The notes under the pieces were generated by a model, which was given only the letters and a program-made list of their open reading frames with translations, was not told the origin of the DNA and ran no database searches. 64,000 nucleotides of DNA, from positions 1 to 64,000 of the forward strand of contig JAMLIH010000004.1 in assembly GCA_023954255.1 (NCBI GenBank). The letters are read 5' to 3'. A program made the translations under genes and the position numbers. How positions within the stretch are numbered: position 1 is the first letter of the stretch; each line of letters begins with the position of its first letter. The stretch is from Phyllobacteriaceae bacterium (GTDB lineage: Bacteria > Pseudomonadota > Alphaproteobacteria > Rhizobiales > Rhizobiaceae). Shown here in pieces: positions 1 through 7,773 of the stretch.

Positions 1-383
1 CACCAACTCTGGCACCGGCTGCCGGGATCATTCCGCCAGCCCATGAAATCCGGCCAGACCCCGTCATGCTGTTCCGCTATTCCGCCCTGACGCTCAACGG
101 CCACCGCATCCACTACGACGCCGATTATGCCCGCGATGTCGAAGGCTATGCCGGCATCGTCTTTCACGCGCCGCTGACCGCGACATTGCTGATGGGGTTG
201 GCGCAAAACGCATCGGCAGGCAGCCTGTCGCAATTCAGCTTCCGGGCACTCAATGCCATCGAAGGGTTCGCGCCGTTTTCCGTCGCCCTGACGGAGCATC
301 GCGAGGATGGTGCCTCGCTTGCCGCACTCCTGCCGGACGGGCGGATTACAATGCAGGCGAAAGCCCTCTGGAAAGCCGTTTGA
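1..383 (+). CDS. FAS1-like (HTD2/MaoC-type) dehydratase domain protein, 3' end
   Basis: This is the C-terminal part of a gene that begins left of the window; the reading frame is open from base 3 and ends at a TGA at 381-383. The visible 126 residues contain RPDPVMLFRYSALTLNGHR followed by IHYD, which is characteristic of the second hot-dog fold of acyl-CoA dehydratases once called mesaconyl-C4-CoA hydratase (HTD2 group). Such enzymes add or remove water at a CoA thioester in the cytoplasm. The His in the NGHRIHYD segment is the likely catalytic-half residue. Substrate cannot be told from this fragment. An ATG at 66 is inside the domain and is not the real start. Confidence 0.8.
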   Translation, partial: PTLAPAAGIIPPAHEIRPDPVMLFRYSALTLNGHRIHYDADYARDVEGYAGIVFHAPLTATLLMGLAQNASAGSLSQFSFRALNAIEGFAPFSVALTEHREDGASLAALLPDGRITMQAKALWKAV

Positions 384-516
384 AACCCGGCCAGACCCCT
401 TACGGGCGGTAACCTTTCTTACTCAATTCTAACCAGGTCATTAGCCGAAATTTAAATCTGTCATGGCACCATCACGGCAGGAATTGGTCTTTTTGTAGTG
501 AGTAGTGAGTAATTCG

Positions 517-792
517 ATGGCCGATCAGGTTAGACCTCGGGTGAAATACGTAATCGGACCGGACGGTAGTCCGCTGACGATTGCCGACCTTCCCCCTTCC
601 AACACCCGCCGCTGGGTCATCCGGCGCAAGGCGGAAGTTGTGGCAGCCGTGCGCGGCGGCCTGCTGTCGCTCGAAGAAGCTTGCGAGCGCTACACGCTGA
701 CGGTCGAGGAATTTCTCAACTGGCAGGCATCGCTGGACGATCATGGCCTTGCGGGGTTGAGAACGACACGCATCCAGGACTACCGTCACTGA
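517..792 (+). CDS. sciP: SciP, CtrA inhibitor (DUF1153)
   Basis: This 91-residue protein matches the DUF1153/SciP family over its whole length (VRPRVKYVIGPDGSPLTIAD near the N-terminus, then a helix-turn-helix rich in Arg and Glu, ending IQDYRH). In Caulobacter SciP binds DNA and CtrA and blocks CtrA-activated transcription in G1, so it closes a feedback loop with ctrA 4 kb away. I chose ATG 517 because family members begin right before DQVRPRVKY; an in-frame GTG at 505 adds only four residues. No good Shine-Dalgarno lies upstream; instead there is a 7-bp tandem repeat GTAGTGA at 496-509. Confidence 0.93.
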   Translation: MADQVRPRVKYVIGPDGSPLTIADLPPSNTRRWVIRRKAEVVAAVRGGLLSLEEACERYTLTVEEFLNWQASLDDHGLAGLRTTRIQDYRH

Positions 793-862
793 CGAGATAG
801 CTCCAAACAAGCTGCCGAGAAGAAGGATGGGGGTCGTCTTCTCTGCAGATTACGGAGCGGGC

Positions 863-898
863 GAAAAGGTCTTTCAGCGCAAGCTGGAAGACCTTTTC
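863..898. terminator. bidirectional hairpin between sciP and the pqiA-like gene
   Basis: GAAAAGGTCTTTCAGC, a GCAA loop and GCTGGAAGACCTTTTC form a long near-perfect inverted repeat with A and T runs at the two ends. It lies between convergent genes (sciP on plus, the PqiA-like gene on minus), so it can end transcripts from both sides. Confidence 0.75.
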
Positions 899-911
899 TG
901 CGTTCGGAAGC

Positions 912-1361
912 CTATTCGCCCGCACGACTGTCGCTTTCTCCCTGCTGGCCGATACTGGCGACGGCAAGCGTGACGGTCGAAAGCGCGTAAAACCAGATGC
1001 CGGGTTGGGAAATGGCGGTTGCAAGGCCGCTGGTCTTGGCGGCGAAAACCACGATCGCCACCAGCAGCACATCCATCATCGACCATTTCGACAGCATGCC
1101 GGCCCAGCCCGGCAGCGCCAGTCCGCCGATTGCCGATCGGAAGGCAATCGCCATCTTGATGACGGGAAAGCAGATCGAAAACAGCCCGACGACAGCCGAA
1201 AGAAAGAGGCTGCCTTCCTGCCAGAGTCCGTAAACAAGGCCGAGAAGCGACGGGGTTTCGGTGAACAGCCAGAGCTTTTCGAACCGCACCAGCGGAAGGG
1301 AAATTCCCAGACCGAAGCAGATTGCCGCCGCAAGCAGCAGATAGGGTCTCAACGGTTTCAT
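912..1361 (-). CDS. paraquat-inducible protein A (PqiA)-like membrane protein
   Basis: A 149-residue protein beginning MKPLRPYLLLAAAICFGLG, with about four hydrophobic segments and the motif QEGSLFLSAVVGLFSICFPVIK, typical of a single PqiA domain. PqiA proteins are inner-membrane partners of MCE lipid-transport systems; a stand-alone one-domain form is common in alphaproteobacteria. The ATG at 1361 shares one base with the lrgB stop (TGATG), so the two are translationally coupled and form an lrgA-lrgB-pqiA-like operon. The C-terminus is short, hydrophilic and not conserved in my reading. The exact role is unknown. Confidence 0.82.
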   Translation of the reverse strand: MKPLRPYLLLAAAICFGLGISLPLVRFEKLWLFTETPSLLGLVYGLWQEGSLFLSAVVGLFSICFPVIKMAIAFRSAIGGLALPGWAGMLSKWSMMDVLLVAIVVFAAKTSGLATAISQPGIWFYALSTVTLAVASIGQQGESDSRAGE

Positions 1362-2077
1362 CAAAAGAACATTCCCCATACCAGCGGCAGCAGGATCGCC
1401 GTCGCCAGCGCATTGAGCCCCATGGCAAGCCCCGCAAACGCGCCTGCCGCCTCGTTGACCTGCAGTGCCCGCGCCGTACCAATACCGTGACTGGAAACAC
1501 CGATGGCAAAGCCGCGTGCTTCCCAGTCGCGTATGCCGAGCGCGGTCAACAACAGCGGGCCGAACATGGCGCCGAGGATGCCGGTCAGAATGACCAGTAC
1601 GGCGGTCAATGAGGGCAGCCCGCCAAGCTGCTCGACAATGCCCATGGCAATCGGCGCCGTGGTCGATTTCGGCGCAACCGACATCACCGAAAGCTGGCTT
1701 GCCCCAAGAAGGGAGGCGATGGCAATTGCCGAGAGCGAGGCCGTGGCCGAGCCGCAGATCAGGCTGACCAGGATCGCCAGCGCCGATTTGCGCACCTTTT
1801 CGAACTGGCGGTAGAGGGGAACCGCCAGCGCCACCGTTGCCGGCCCCAGCAGAAAATGCACGAACTGTGCTCCCTCGAAATAGGTCGCATAGGCGGTTCC
1901 CGTCACTACCAGTATGGCGACGATTGCAGCTATCGCCATCAGCACCGGATTGAACAGGGGGTTGAGCCGCGCCTTTCGGTAGATGAACACGCCGGCCTGA
2001 TAGGCAACAAGGGTCATCGTCAGATGCAGCAGCGGGCTTGCGGCGAGATAGACCCAGATCTGCTGAAAGTCCTTCAT
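1361..2077 (-). CDS. lrgB: LrgB family protein (murein hydrolase export regulator/antiholin-like)
   Basis: This 238-residue protein has about seven membrane segments and the family signatures SVMSVAPKSTTAPIAMGI and GVSSHGIGTARALQVNE. LrgB/CidB/YohK proteins act with LrgA in the inner membrane; plant and bacterial relatives carry glycolate or pyruvate, and Staphylococcus members affect autolysis. The start overlaps the lrgA stop by four bases (ATGA), and its own stop overlaps the next gene, so a compact three-gene operon is supported. Confidence 0.93.
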   Translation of the reverse strand: MKDFQQIWVYLAASPLLHLTMTLVAYQAGVFIYRKARLNPLFNPVLMAIAAIVAILVVTGTAYATYFEGAQFVHFLLGPATVALAVPLYRQFEKVRKSALAILVSLICGSATASLSAIAIASLLGASQLSVMSVAPKSTTAPIAMGIVEQLGGLPSLTAVLVILTGILGAMFGPLLLTALGIRDWEARGFAIGVSSHGIGTARALQVNEAAGAFAGLAMGLNALATAILLPLVWGMFF

Positions 2078-2490
2078 TGCGGGCCTCCCTTCTCCTGTCG
2101 GTTTTCGGCAATGCCGCGCGGGATGACGGTCATCAGCCAGGCGGTCACCGCAATGGTCAGCGCCGAGGAACCGGCAATCGCCACCGACAGCGGCAGCCAG
2201 TCTTCCTTGAGCAGGGAGAAATGCGCCATGATCCCGACGCCTGCAGGTACGAACAGCAGTGAGAGATGGGACAGGAGCCCGTCCGCCACCCTGGCGAGGT
2301 CGGCGGGCACGCCATCGGCAGCCTGCGCCTCATCGCCGCCGGTGCCAGCGACAAAACGGTTGCGTATCACCAGGAACAAAAACAGCAGCACCATGCCGGC
2401 AACCGGGCCCGGCAGGGGCACGCCTGTTGCCGTTACCGCCAGTTCACCGGCAAGCTGGCAAACAAAGATCAGCGTCAGATAGTTCAGCAT
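2074..2490 (-). CDS. lrgA: LrgA/CidA family holin-like protein
   Basis: A 138-residue protein with four membrane segments and the family motif PLPGPVAGMVLLFLFL, followed by LSLLFVPAGVGIMAH. It is the small partner of LrgB, encoded directly downstream with a four-base overlap. I chose MLNYLTLIF (2490) as start because family members begin with a short hydrophobic N-terminus; the open frame extends to an ATG at 2511, which would add MAGRDAG. It is the first gene of the operon. Confidence 0.9.
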   Translation of the reverse strand: MLNYLTLIFVCQLAGELAVTATGVPLPGPVAGMVLLFLFLVIRNRFVAGTGGDEAQAADGVPADLARVADGLLSHLSLLFVPAGVGIMAHFSLLKEDWLPLSVAIAGSSALTIAVTAWLMTVIPRGIAENRQEKGGPQ

Positions 2491-2553
2491 GCCGGCATCT
2501 CTACCAGCCATCCCGCCTCCGGGCGAGCCTGAAAAACCGGACAGGCGCCGCTG

Positions 2554-3405
2554 CTATTCCGACGGGGCGACCGCCCGGCGGTAGAGATGCCATGTCGCAT
2601 GCCCCAGAACCGGCAACACAATAATCAGTCCGGCGAAGAACGGGATCATCGAAAGCATCATCAGCGCTGCAATGATCAGCCCCCAGCCGATCATGACAAC
2701 GGGATTCTTGAACACCGTCCTGACCGAGAGCACCATAGCGGAGACAAAATCGACCTGCCGGTCCAGCAGCAGCGGCATGGAAATCACCGTCACCGTGAAC
2801 AACACACTGGCCCAAAAAGCGCCGACAACCGTGCCGACTCCCAGAAAGAGCCAGCCGTTTGAAGTGCTAGCCACGACCTCGATAAACCGCTCGAAGGAGG
2901 AAAAGGACAGCGACTGCAGAAAGATCGCCAGCAACAGGCGCGCCTGATACAGCCAGAACCACAGCACGAACAGGGTAACGAAGGCCATCCAGCCAAGCTC
3001 GCGATTGCGCTGCGCCCAGATCACGGTGAAAACATCGCGCCAGCTAAAATCCTCGCCCTGCTCGAGCCGGCGCGAGATGTCGTAAAGTCCGGCTGCAGCA
3101 AATGGTGCGACCAGCGGAAAGCCCACCGCCAGCGGCAGGATCAGCCAGACCCGGTCGAGCCACAGCAGACCGGCCATGAAGGCGATGCCAAACAGGCAAT
3201 AGAACAGTCCGAAAAAGCCGCTCAAAAGGGGCCTGCGCAGAAAATCGCGCCAGCCCGCACCGACCGCGTAGCGGATATCGGCGATTTCAAGCCGTTTCGT
3301 TTGAAGGGGTTGTGGCGATTGCCGTTGTGCCGACTTGTTGGCTGGCGCCCCGGTTTTTGCCGACGGCTTGCTTTTTGCAGCCGATTTGCCTTTTGCAGAA
3401 GCCAT
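2554..3405 (-). CDS. DUF2189 domain-containing membrane protein
   Basis: This 283-residue protein opens with a basic Ala/Lys/Ser-rich tail (residues 1-35, like a nucleic-acid- or phospholipid-binding tail), followed by about six membrane segments. The conserved region after RLEIADIRYAVGAGWRDFLR, with YDISRRLEQGE around residue 110, is typical of DUF2189. A strong GGGAGG lies just ahead of the ATG. Family function is unknown. It ends 63 bases before lrgA on the same strand, so cotranscription is possible. Confidence 0.85.
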   Translation of the reverse strand: MASAKGKSAAKSKPSAKTGAPANKSAQRQSPQPLQTKRLEIADIRYAVGAGWRDFLRRPLLSGFFGLFYCLFGIAFMAGLLWLDRVWLILPLAVGFPLVAPFAAAGLYDISRRLEQGEDFSWRDVFTVIWAQRNRELGWMAFVTLFVLWFWLYQARLLLAIFLQSLSFSSFERFIEVVASTSNGWLFLGVGTVVGAFWASVLFTVTVISMPLLLDRQVDFVSAMVLSVRTVFKNPVVMIGWGLIIAALMMLSMIPFFAGLIIVLPVLGHATWHLYRRAVAPSE

Positions 3406-3520
3406 GAAACATCCTCCCTGCTGCGAACATGGCGGGTTGATTCAAGCTTCCTCCGCCGCAGACATTGGGACATTTTGCTCATTTTGACAACATGTCCACA
3501 CCAGCCTCTGCTCCAGCCAC

Positions 3521-3549
3521 AAAAAAGGCGGCCTGAAAGCCGCCTTTTT
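3521..3549 (-). terminator. Rho-independent terminator after fliJ
   Basis: AAGGCGGC, a CTGAAA loop and GCCGCCTT form a hairpin flanked by A and T runs. On the minus strand it lies 23 bases past the fliJ stop and ends in a run of six T. Confidence 0.85.
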
Positions 3550-3571
3550 CCGCTAATTCGTCAGATGGCCG

Positions 3572-3964
3572 TCAGCCGATCATCATGCGGCGCTCGATCT
3601 GCTCCTCAACGACGGGATCCGGGGTATCCCCGCCTCTGCCGCGCGCTTCCTTGAGTTCGGCCTTGCGCAGCTCTTCCTCGGCTTCCTTGAGGGCATCCTC
3701 AGCCGGGCTGCGTTTTTCCTTCAGATCACGAATCGAGTTCTCGAGATTTTCCACCCGCGTCCTCGCCGCCTTGGCAAAGGTCGGATAGGCGAAGTGGGAA
3801 ACATCGGTAATACCGGCCTTCTTCTCCTCGACCTCGATCTGGGCCTGCAGGTCGCCGGCCATGCGCTCGAACTCACCCAGCATCATGTCGATCTGGGCAA
3901 GTTGACGTGTCTTTTCCTGTACCTGGAAATGCTTCAATCGAAGCAGATTGTCGCGCGATTTCAT
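3572..3964 (-). CDS. fliJ: flagellar export chaperone FliJ
   Basis: This 130-residue, highly charged protein is almost all coiled coil (heptads from about residue 8 to 112) and starts MKSRDNLLRLKHFQVQEKTR, as FliJ proteins of rhizobia do. FliJ sits with FliI/FliH at the flagellar type III export gate and escorts export cargo. The start at 3964 has an AAGGAGT ribosome site nine bases ahead; the longer frame to 4015 lacks one. The gene is divergent from ctrA, a position kept in many alphaproteobacteria. No other flagellar gene is in the window. Confidence 0.85.
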   Translation of the reverse strand: MKSRDNLLRLKHFQVQEKTRQLAQIDMMLGEFERMAGDLQAQIEVEEKKAGITDVSHFAYPTFAKAARTRVENLENSIRDLKEKRSPAEDALKEAEEELRKAELKEARGRGGDTPDPVVEEQIERRMMIG

Positions 3965-4181
3965 ACTCAGTACTCCTTGAAATCCCCTCGAACTGCCCTG
4001 ACCGGTCAAATACACGACCGGCTGACATTATATTAATTATCCCTTGGCCCGCCTTCACGGACCTGATCCAATCGCGGCTCGTCACCATTTTCGATAACGG
4101 ATCGTTTACCCGCTATCTTAAGCATAAACCCGTTCCCTTAAGAGCCGGTAAATCCCACCGCCGGCCGGCTGCAAAAAGCTG

Positions 4182-4460
4182 TGAAAAAAGATTCGTTTTT
4201 TCCTGATTTGCGCGCCGGTCACCGCTGAAGCGAATTGTTAAGGTATCTTGTTAATTTCTGAAGGATAAGAAAATACAATAAAAACAACAGGATAAAGCTT
4301 ATTTCTGGAGTTTGGCTTTTGCTCTTGCGCTAAAGAATCACATTTTGTTAACCATTTACCATCAGTATTCTGAAACCAATTCAGATGCGTGCGGTGTTTC
4401 GACGACGAGGCAATGATTCGAACACCGGATGGATGCGGCCATTTAAGAAGGGGATCCAGA
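4182..4460 (+). promoter_or_regulatory. ctrA promoter/leader region with GANTC and TTAA elements
   Basis: The 500-base divergent region between fliJ and ctrA is AT-rich. GANTC sites, the target of the cell-cycle methylase CcrM, occur at 4190-4194 (GATTC), 4335-4339 (GAATC) and 4415-4419 (GATTC). A TTAACCAT half-box typical of CtrA sites lies at 4348-4355, and TTAA-N9-TTAA at 4238-4254. In Caulobacter the ctrA P1 promoter is switched by GANTC methylation and by CtrA itself, so the same logic is likely here. Exact promoter hexamers were not assigned. Confidence 0.6.
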
Positions 4461-5162
4461 ATGCGAGTTCTGCTGATTGAGGATGACAGCGCTACGGCTC
4501 AGAGCATTGAGCTGATGCTTAAATCCGAAAGTTTCAACGTGTACACCACCGACCTCGGTGAAGAGGGCGTCGATCTCGGCAAGCTTTATGACTACGACAT
4601 CATTTTGCTGGACCTCAACCTGCCGGACATGTCGGGTTACGAAGTGCTTCGGACGCTTCGCCTGTCCAAGGTAAAGACGCCCATCCTGATTCTTTCCGGT
4701 CTGGCCGGCATCGAAGACAAGGTTCGCGGCCTGGGCTTTGGCGCCGACGACTACATGACCAAGCCGTTCCACAAGGACGAGCTGGTTGCCCGCATTCACG
4801 CCATCGTTCGCCGCTCCAAGGGCCATGCCCAGTCGGTCATCACCACCGGCGACCTGGTGGTCAATCTGGACGCCAAGACGGTGGAAGTCGCCGGCACGCG
4901 GGTTCACCTGACCGGCAAGGAATACCAGATGCTGGAGCTTCTCTCCCTGCGCAAGGGCACCACGCTCACCAAGGAGATGTTCCTCAATCATCTCTACGGC
5001 GGCATGGACGAGCCGGAACTCAAGATCATCGACGTTTTCATCTGCAAGCTGCGCAAGAAGCTCGCAGCCGCAGCCGGCGGTCTCAACTATATCGAAACGG
5101 TTTGGGGCCGCGGCTATGTGCTGCGCGAGCCCGATGCCAACGACCTGGCAGAAGCTGTCTGA
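4461..5162 (+). CDS. ctrA: cell-cycle response regulator CtrA
   Basis: This 233-residue OmpR-class regulator has a receiver domain (1-120, acidic pair Asp8/Asp9, phosphoacceptor Asp51 in [11 protein letters not shown], Lys in [11 protein letters not shown]) and a winged-helix DNA-binding domain (about 125-225, ending [13 protein letters not shown]). CtrA is the master regulator of the alphaproteobacterial cell cycle and binds TTAA-N7-TTAA. The open frame starts at 4389, but MRVLLIEDD at 4461 is the family start, with AAGGGG just ahead. sciP, chpT and a receiver-only protein nearby belong to the same circuit. Confidence 0.98.
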   Translation: MRVLLIEDDSATAQSIELMLKSESFNVYTTDLGEEGVDLGKLYDYDIILLDLNLPDMSGYEVLRTLRLSKVKTPILILSGLAGIEDKVRGLGFGADDYMTKPFHKDELVARIHAIVRRSKGHAQSVITTGDLVVNLDAKTVEVAGTRVHLTGKEYQMLELLSLRKGTTLTKEMFLNHLYGGMDEPELKIIDVFICKLRKKLAAAAGGLNYIETVWGRGYVLREPDANDLAEAV

Positions 5163-5186
5163 CGGCAGCAACCCTCACGAACAAAC

Positions 5187-5215
5187 AAAAAACCCGCCTT
5201 CTGGGCGGGTTTTTT
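5187..5215. terminator. terminator shared by ctrA and the response regulator gene
   Basis: AACCCGCC, a TTCT loop and GGGCGGGTT form a hairpin with A-run on the left and T-run on the right, between the convergent stops of ctrA (5162) and the minus-strand receiver gene (5229). It should work in both directions. Confidence 0.88.
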
Positions 5216-5228
5216 CTTTTTTGAGGGA

Positions 5229-5615
5229 TCAGGCAGCCACCGGCGGTTCTTCCAGCAGCCCGACCTCTCCAAACTTGCTTGCGATCATGTGGCGGTTGAA
5301 CGGCTTCAGCAGGAAACCGTCGGCACCGGCGCGCTTTGCCCGCGTCATCAGCGGCACGTTCACCTCGCTGGTGCAGAACAGGACTTTCAGCTTCTCCGCT
5401 TTCGGATAGGCGGCAAGCCACTGAATGAGTTCGAGACCGTCCATGCCGGGCATGTCCCAGTCGACCAGAATGCCATCGGGCATGTTGTCGGCGCACAATG
5501 CCTGGGCCTGAAGCCCGTCTGCGGCTTCGACAACGATGAAACCGAGATCCTCGATAATCCGTTTGGCCACCTTGCGGATGACCGGTGAATCGTCTGCGAT
5601 CATGAAAATCTTCAT
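5229..5615 (-). CDS. CheY-like single-domain response regulator
   Basis: A 128-residue receiver domain with no output domain: acidic pair Asp8/Asp9 (IADDSPVIRKV), phosphoacceptor Asp52 (LVDWDMPGMDG), Thr/Ser in FCTSEVN and Lys in FLLKPFNRHM. It lies downstream of chpT on the same strand, 376 bases away, an arrangement seen in rhizobial genomes. It could act as a phosphate sink or adaptor in the CckA-ChpT pathway; this is inference. It is not CpdR or DivK by its sequence, and it lacks motor-binding features that would make it a chemotaxis CheY with certainty. Confidence 0.88.
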   Translation of the reverse strand: MKIFMIADDSPVIRKVAKRIIEDLGFIVVEAADGLQAQALCADNMPDGILVDWDMPGMDGLELIQWLAAYPKAEKLKVLFCTSEVNVPLMTRAKRAGADGFLLKPFNRHMIASKFGEVGLLEEPPVAA

Positions 5616-5991
5616 GGCATTCTTCCCTGGCGTGCGCTCCCGTACCCGGAAATCCGCGCATGCCTGCAGTTGGTCGTCGGGTTGATGCTACATCGGGCGG
5701 AAAAAGAAACGGTAAACACACGCCAATTGCCCGCCAAAACCTCCCGATCGGCCGTTTCACGGTTAATGCACGGTAAACTTTGCGCTTTTTCGAGGCCGGA
5801 TCACGGCAGCTGTGACGGATTACACACCGCCACAAACTGCCGATGCGTAATATGACCCCGACACCGCATACAAGGGGGTTGCGGAGGGTTTGAGGATTAC
5901 AACGCCCCAGAATATCCGATGACCGTTACGCAATGACGGCCGCCAGCCCTTCGGGGCTGGCGGTTATGCATTTTGCTCCAACGAAAGACCG
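5616..5991. other. intergenic region between chpT and the response regulator gene
   Basis: These 376 bases have no convincing gene. A GC-rich hairpin (CCGCCAGCC and GGCTGGCGG around 5941-5965) stands just past the chpT stop but has no T run after it, so it is only a possible terminator. CGGTAAAC occurs twice (around 5710 and 5769). The promoter of the receiver gene is probably in its left half, but no clear hexamers were found. Confidence 0.5.
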
Positions 5992-6636
5992 TCAGGCCGC
6001 CTTGGCTTCGAAGATGACAGCTTCGCCGTCGAGCTTGGCCGTAACCGCCATGCCCTCGCTCGCAGCCAGCTTGAGCGTGTAAAGCGGTTGCACCCCGTGC
6101 GCATCGAGCGGCTCTTCGTGAGAGCCGTTGAGCAGGTCGAGAAAGACCGGCGGCACGCGGGCATTGGTACCGCTGGCAACCACCTTGAAACTCGGCGTGC
6201 CGTTGGGATCCTCGAAGCTGGCGGAAATCTTGCCGCCGCGGGGAATGGCGTGCAATGCCACCAGCAGCAGGTTGAGCAGCAGCTTGACCTTGTTCTTGCG
6301 CATCAGCGCCCGTTCGCCCGACCATTCGAGATCGGTCTTCTTTTCATTGGCGAAATACCCCTGCGCCACCGCCTGGGCATCGCCCGTATCGATGTCGGCT
6401 CCGGCCGAGCCCGCGGCACCGAAGGCAATTCGCGCGAACTGCAGCTTGGACGACGCGTTGGTGGCGGAAGAGCGGATCAGCCCCATGGCGATTTCCTTGG
6501 TATCCGCATCGCTGTCGTCATCCAGCAATTCAAGCCCGTTGGCGATCGCACCCACCGGCGAGATGATGTCATGACACACACGGCTGCACAAAAGCGCGGC
6601 AAGGTCCATGTCGGATATGTCTGGCAAGGCTGGCAT
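5992..6636 (-). CDS. chpT: histidine phosphotransferase ChpT
   Basis: This 214-residue protein has the ChpT dimerisation helix LLCSRVCHDIISPVGAIANG with phosphorylatable His22, then a degenerate HATPase-like domain (about 85-205) lacking the ATP-binding boxes. ChpT takes phosphate from the hybrid kinase CckA and passes it to CtrA and CpdR. Finding it 0.8 kb from ctrA puts two members of one relay together; cckA and cpdR are not in the window. Confidence 0.95.
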   Translation of the reverse strand: MPALPDISDMDLAALLCSRVCHDIISPVGAIANGLELLDDDSDADTKEIAMGLIRSSATNASSKLQFARIAFGAAGSAGADIDTGDAQAVAQGYFANEKKTDLEWSGERALMRKNKVKLLLNLLLVALHAIPRGGKISASFEDPNGTPSFKVVASGTNARVPPVFLDLLNGSHEEPLDAHGVQPLYTLKLAASEGMAVTAKLDGEAVIFEAKAA

Positions 6637-6938
6637 TGATTTCCCCGTTTGTTGGCTGTCTGCTCGTTTCCCGCCGGCCGCAGGCCGATCTCAAACCCCC
6701 GGGTCATGTGGCGAATCACATGGCGAAAGCTTTCCTAGGGTTACACAATGAAAACCCCGCTTTAAAGCGCCTCAAACGCCAGCTTCCCAAGCAACACCTG
6801 AAAATCCGGCCCGGATGCAGCCCTACGTGCAATCTCCTTCGCTTTGCCACATTTGATTCACCTTCTGGCAAGCAATTGCGTTCATAGTTTCTTCACCTAA
6901 CCGCAATGCATCCGTTTCAACACGGCAAGGAGATTGCC
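6637..6938. other. divergent promoter region between chpT and the DUF1134 gene
   Basis: This 302-base stretch holds no supported gene. It contains a short palindrome GCGCTTTAAAGCGGGG-like element near 6763-6775 on the minus strand. Promoters for both flanking genes should be here, but I could not assign them with confidence. Confidence 0.45.
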
Positions 6939-7577
6939 ATGTCAGAACTTATCTTGAACGCCTCCCGGGCAAATACCGCTCCTGCCGGCACGCTGGGCCG
7001 CAAGATCGCGAGCTTTGTCCTGCAGGTAGCGTTCTTTGTCGCTGTCTTTGCCGCCCTTCTGGCCAACGCCAAACCGGCAAATGCCCAGGCAAGCCAGCAC
7101 TACACGGCGCAGGAAATCGTCGATGCCGGACACAATTTCTTCGGCAAGACTTCCGGCGCGCTCGCCTCCGCCATCGAGCGGGCATTCGCCGAACGCGGCA
7201 TGCCGAACGGCTACATTCTCGGTGAGGAAGCCGGTGGCGCCTTCATCGGTGGCCTGCGCTACGGCGAGGGCATCCTCTACACCAAGAATGCCGGCGATCA
7301 CAAAGTCTACTGGCAGGGACCTTCCATCGGCTGGGACTATGGCGTCGACGGCAACCGCACCATGATGCTGGTCTACAATCTGCCGGACGTGCCGACGCTC
7401 TACCGCCGCTATTTCGGCGTGTCGGGCTCCGCCTATCTGGTTGGCGGTGTCGGGGTGACGGCGCTCACCAACCGTGGCGTTCACCTGGTGCCGATCCGCA
7501 CCGGCCTTGGCGTCCGCCTTGGCGCCAATGTCGGCTATCTGAAACTCTCCACCCGGCCGATGATCAACCCGTTCTGA
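6939..7577 (+). CDS. DUF1134 exported protein
   Basis: This 212-residue protein has a hydrophobic N-terminal segment (about residues 25-45, LQVAFFVAVFAALLANAKPA) ending in an ANA-Q signal cleavage-like site, then a Gly/Tyr-rich domain with EEAGGAFIGGLRYGEG and WQGPSIGWDYGVDGNR, typical of DUF1134. The family is widespread in alphaproteobacteria, periplasmic by signal, and has no known activity. Start at 6939 is supported by AAGGAG; the open frame extends to 6906. A terminator follows, so it is monocistronic. Confidence 0.9.
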   Translation: MSELILNASRANTAPAGTLGRKIASFVLQVAFFVAVFAALLANAKPANAQASQHYTAQEIVDAGHNFFGKTSGALASAIERAFAERGMPNGYILGEEAGGAFIGGLRYGEGILYTKNAGDHKVYWQGPSIGWDYGVDGNRTMMLVYNLPDVPTLYRRYFGVSGSAYLVGGVGVTALTNRGVHLVPIRTGLGVRLGANVGYLKLSTRPMINPF

Positions 7578-7602
7578 TCGGTGCCGGTTGCACAGCAATC
7601 CG

Positions 7603-7629
7603 GAAAGAGGCCTGCGGGCCTCTTTTTTT
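7603..7629 (+). terminator. Rho-independent terminator after the DUF1134 gene
   Basis: AAAGAGGCC, a TGC loop and GGGCCTCTTTTTTT form a hairpin with a run of seven T, 25 bases past the stop. Confidence 0.9.
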
Positions 7630-7689
7630 GTGTCCGCCCACCGTGGTGTTTGATCGCCGCAATTAACCCAAAAACGTCATTTTTGGCGG

Positions 7690-7704
7690 TTAACAATAGC
7701 TTAA
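7690..7704. promoter_or_regulatory. perfect CtrA-type box TTAA-N7-TTAA
   Basis: TTAACAATAGCTTAA matches the full CtrA consensus with exact seven-base spacing. It is 70 bases ahead of the coiled-coil protein gene, a usual distance for activation or repression. Binding is inferred from the motif only. Confidence 0.6.
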
Positions 7705-7773
7705 CGTGGAAAGCGCCTGACATTCATGTCATGATGCCCCCTGTCCCCGCGTAACCTGTTAAGGACGGCAAAC

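Noticed and set aside
912..2111. 399-codon continuous frame suggesting a fusion ahead of the PqiA-like gene
   Set aside because: The upstream two thirds run out of frame through lrgB, which is certain; only the part from 1361 is real.
4238..4254. TTAA-N9-TTAA ahead of ctrA as a full CtrA box
   Set aside because: Spacing is nine, not seven, so it does not match the consensus; kept only as part of the AT-rich promoter region.
5938..5966. hairpin past chpT as a firm terminator
   Set aside because: The stem is strong but no T run follows on the minus strand, so it was only mentioned in the intergenic entry.
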